This document shows, piece by piece, positions 5,041-6,627 of a DNA stretch of 6,627 bases. Source of the stretch: an uncultured bacterium (GTDB lineage: Bacteria > Eisenbacteria > RBG-16-71-46 > CAIMUX01). The DNA lies in contig CAMPIC010000163.1 of assembly GCA_946886185.1 (NCBI GenBank), positions 1 through 6,627 of the forward strand, given 5' to 3'. The stretch's first letter is position 1; each line of letters begins with the position of its first letter. The notes beneath the pieces were generated by a model. That model was not told where the DNA came from, did no database searches, and saw nothing but the letters and a program-made list of their open reading frames with translations. The position numbers and the translations under genes were made by a program.

Positions 5041-6627
5041 ATGCAGCTGTCATTTCACGGGGGAGCGGGGACGGTCACGGGATCGCGCTATCTGGCGCGA
5101 ATCGGCAGTAAGCAGGTTCTGGTCGACGCGGGAATGTTCCAGGGCCTGAAGGCGCTGCGGGAGCTCAATTGGCGCCCGCCGATCTTCGATCCGAAAGAAG
5201 TCGACGCGCTCCTCCTCACGCACACGCACATCGACCATGCGGGATCTCTTCCGCGGCTGGTGCATCAAGGGTATCGCGGACCGATCTACTGCACTCCCGC
5301 GACGCTCGATCTCGCCGACATCCTCCTCCGCGACGCGGCCAAGCTTCAGGAAGAAGACGCGCGCTACGCCAATCGCAAAGGATTCAGCAAGCACGAGGTC
5401 GCCGTCCCGCTCTTCACCAATCGCGACGTGACCAAAGCGCTCAAGCAGTTCCGGACGATCGATTACGAGGAGTGGCTGACTCTTTCGCCGGAGCTGCGCG
5501 TGCGGTTTCGCGACGCCGGACACATCCTCGGCTCCGCCATGGTCGAGATGGAGGTGCGCGAGTCGGGTGGCGCGCCTCTCCAGATCGTGTTCAGCGGAGA
5601 TGTCGGGCGCTACGACATGCCGCTGCATTGCGACCCGCACGACCTCCCGGACTGCGACGTCCTGATCGTCGAATCGACCTACGGCGACCGGCTGCACGAG
5701 AAGACGAGCTTCGCGGATCAGATCACCCAGCCGTTCCGCACCACCTTCGAGCGAGGCGGCGTGGTGCTGATTCCTTCCTTCGCGGTGGGAAGAGCTCAGC
5801 AGGTCACGCTCGTGCTGCGCGACATGATGGAGTCGGGGGCGCTGCCGGAGGTGCCGATCCACATCGACAGCCCCATGGCGGTGAACGCGACCGAGATCTA
5901 CTCGAAGTATTCCGAGGAGCACCGCATCGGGCAGTGTCTCGATCCGCGCGGGGAGAGCAAGCTGTTCCCGAGGAACGTGCACTTCCACCGCACCAGCTCG
6001 GAGTCGAAGCAGCTCAACGGGCTCAAAGGCCCGCGCGTCATTATTTCCGGAAGTGGCATGCTCACCGGAGGGCGGATCCTCCATCACATCGAGCATCGGA
6101 TGCCGGACCCGGACACGCTGCTCTGCCTGGTCGGCTATCAGGCGCCCGGTACTCGCGGACAGCGTCTCTTGCAAGGAGCGCGCACTCTGCGCATGCACGG
6201 GCGGGACGTTCCGGTGAACGGCCGGTTCCTGAACATCCACGGTCTGTCGGGCCACGCCGATCAATCCGAGCTGCTCCGTTGGATCCGCACCGCGAGCAAG
6301 CTTCCGAAGTGGGTCTTCGTCACTCACGGAGAGCCGGATTCCGCGCGCGCGCTGGCGTCGCTCCTGGAGTCGGAGATCGGAGCGACCGCGGTTGCGCCGC
6401 AGCTCTTCTCCGCCTATGAAATCGATGCGATCCGTGGACCGCGTCCGGTCGATCGAGGAGTCGACGTCGCGAAGCTCATCGGGCATGAGCACGTCTCGGT
6501 GGCGGTGCCTTCCGGCGGCAACGGTGCGCAGACTCCTGCCGCTCCGACGAAGCCCCCTCGCGAGCGAATCCCGTCGCGGAGTGTGCCTGACGTGCCGTGC
6601 ACAGCCAGGACCTGGACTCCTCCGGAG
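5041..6627 (+). CDS. Beta-CASP metallo-beta-lactamase-fold RNase (TTHA0252/YSH1-like), 3' open at window end
   Basis: The frame has no stop before the window edge: 529 codons. It encodes a zinc-dependent RNA-processing nuclease of the CPSF73/TTHA0252 type (COG1236-like), acting in the cytosol on RNA. All MBL motifs are present: D29 (LVDAGMFQG), H61-x-H63-x-D65-H66 (THTHIDHAG), H161 (AGHILGSA) and D187 (FSGDVGR). The beta-CASP motifs are also intact: A at E211 (ESTYGDR), B at H405 (GLSGHADQ), C at H429 (VTHGEP). SFAVGRAQQ (246-254), IDSPMA (275-280) and SGSGMLTGGR (336-345) are typical of the group, so the enzyme should be active. The ATG at 5041 has GGGAG (5032-5036) 4 nt upstream, and the fold begins directly after it. 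The core ends near residue 460, about the full length of the family, but at least 69 further residues follow, rich in Pro, Gly and Arg. That tail is unlike usual homologues. Its true end lies outside the window. Confidence 0.93.
   Translation, partial: MQLSFHGGAGTVTGSRYLARIGSKQVLVDAGMFQGLKALRELNWRPPIFDPKEVDALLLTHTHIDHAGSLPRLVHQGYRGPIYCTPATLDLADILLRDAAKLQEEDARYANRKGFSKHEVAVPLFTNRDVTKALKQFRTIDYEEWLTLSPELRVRFRDAGHILGSAMVEMEVRESGGAPLQIVFSGDVGRYDMPLHCDPHDLPDCDVLIVESTYGDRLHEKTSFADQITQPFRTTFERGGVVLIPSFAVGRAQQVTLVLRDMMESGALPEVPIHIDSPMAVNATEIYSKYSEEHRIGQCLDPRGESKLFPRNVHFHRTSSESKQLNGLKGPRVIISGSGMLTGGRILHHIEHRMPDPDTLLCLVGYQAPGTRGQRLLQGARTLRMHGRDVPVNGRFLNIHGLSGHADQSELLRWIRTASKLPKWVFVTHGEPDSARALASLLESEIGATAVAPQLFSAYEIDAIRGPRPVDRGVDVAKLIGHEHVSVAVPSGGNGAQTPAAPTKPPRERIPSRSVPDVPCTARTWTPPE

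Noticed and set aside
5050..6492. A 480-codon open frame on the minus strand
   Set aside because: It lies fully antisense to the beta-CASP gene, whose catalytic motifs are all intact. The translation is rich in Arg, Glu, Asp and His with no recognisable domain, as expected for an antisense shadow in GC-rich DNA.

Overview
The window is GC-rich bacterial chromosomal DNA with five protein-coding genes, a probable tiny leader ORF and several hairpins. I see no phage, transposon, CRISPR or rRNA signal and no complete tRNA. Two features suggest a Gram-negative lineage of the FCB superphylum or a neighbour such as Eisenbacteria or Gemmatimonadota. One is a secreted DUF1028 protein with a C-terminal FlgD-Ig/sorting-type beta domain ending in a basic residue. 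The other is the mix of signal peptides and GC-rich codons. This placement is inference; no phylogenetic marker is present.

Layout. 1-681 (+) is the C-terminal half of isocitrate lyase (glyoxylate shunt), cut by the window edge. 832-1149 (+) is a small single-domain cupin with unusual metal-ligand positions. 1127-2932 (-) is a polytopic GT-C (GT39/ArnT-like) glycosyltransferase whose 3' end overlaps the cupin's 3' end tail-to-tail. Its GTG start overlaps the stop codon of a 10-residue leader ORF (2929-2961, -) that has a good ribosome-binding site. 3235-3495 (-) is a small exported acidic protein with a duplicated DLPYE motif and a glycine run, followed by a perfect 12-bp hairpin. 3890-4891 (+), divergent from it, is the exported DUF1028 (Ntn-hydrolase-like) protein with a plausible sigma70 promoter. 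5041-6627 (+) is a beta-CASP metallo-beta-lactamase-fold RNase of the TTHA0252/YSH1 type. It is open at the window end and carries a Pro-rich extension after its catalytic core.

The genes do not form an obvious single pathway. Central carbon metabolism (isocitrate lyase), envelope glycosylation (GT39), exported proteins (DUF1028 and the small protein) and RNA processing (beta-CASP) sit side by side. I found no convincing new multi-gene system. The most interesting items are the unknown DLPYE-repeat exported protein, the leader ORF coupled to the glycosyltransferase, signal-peptide cleavage that could unmask a Thr nucleophile in the DUF1028 protein, and the atypical cupin ligand set.
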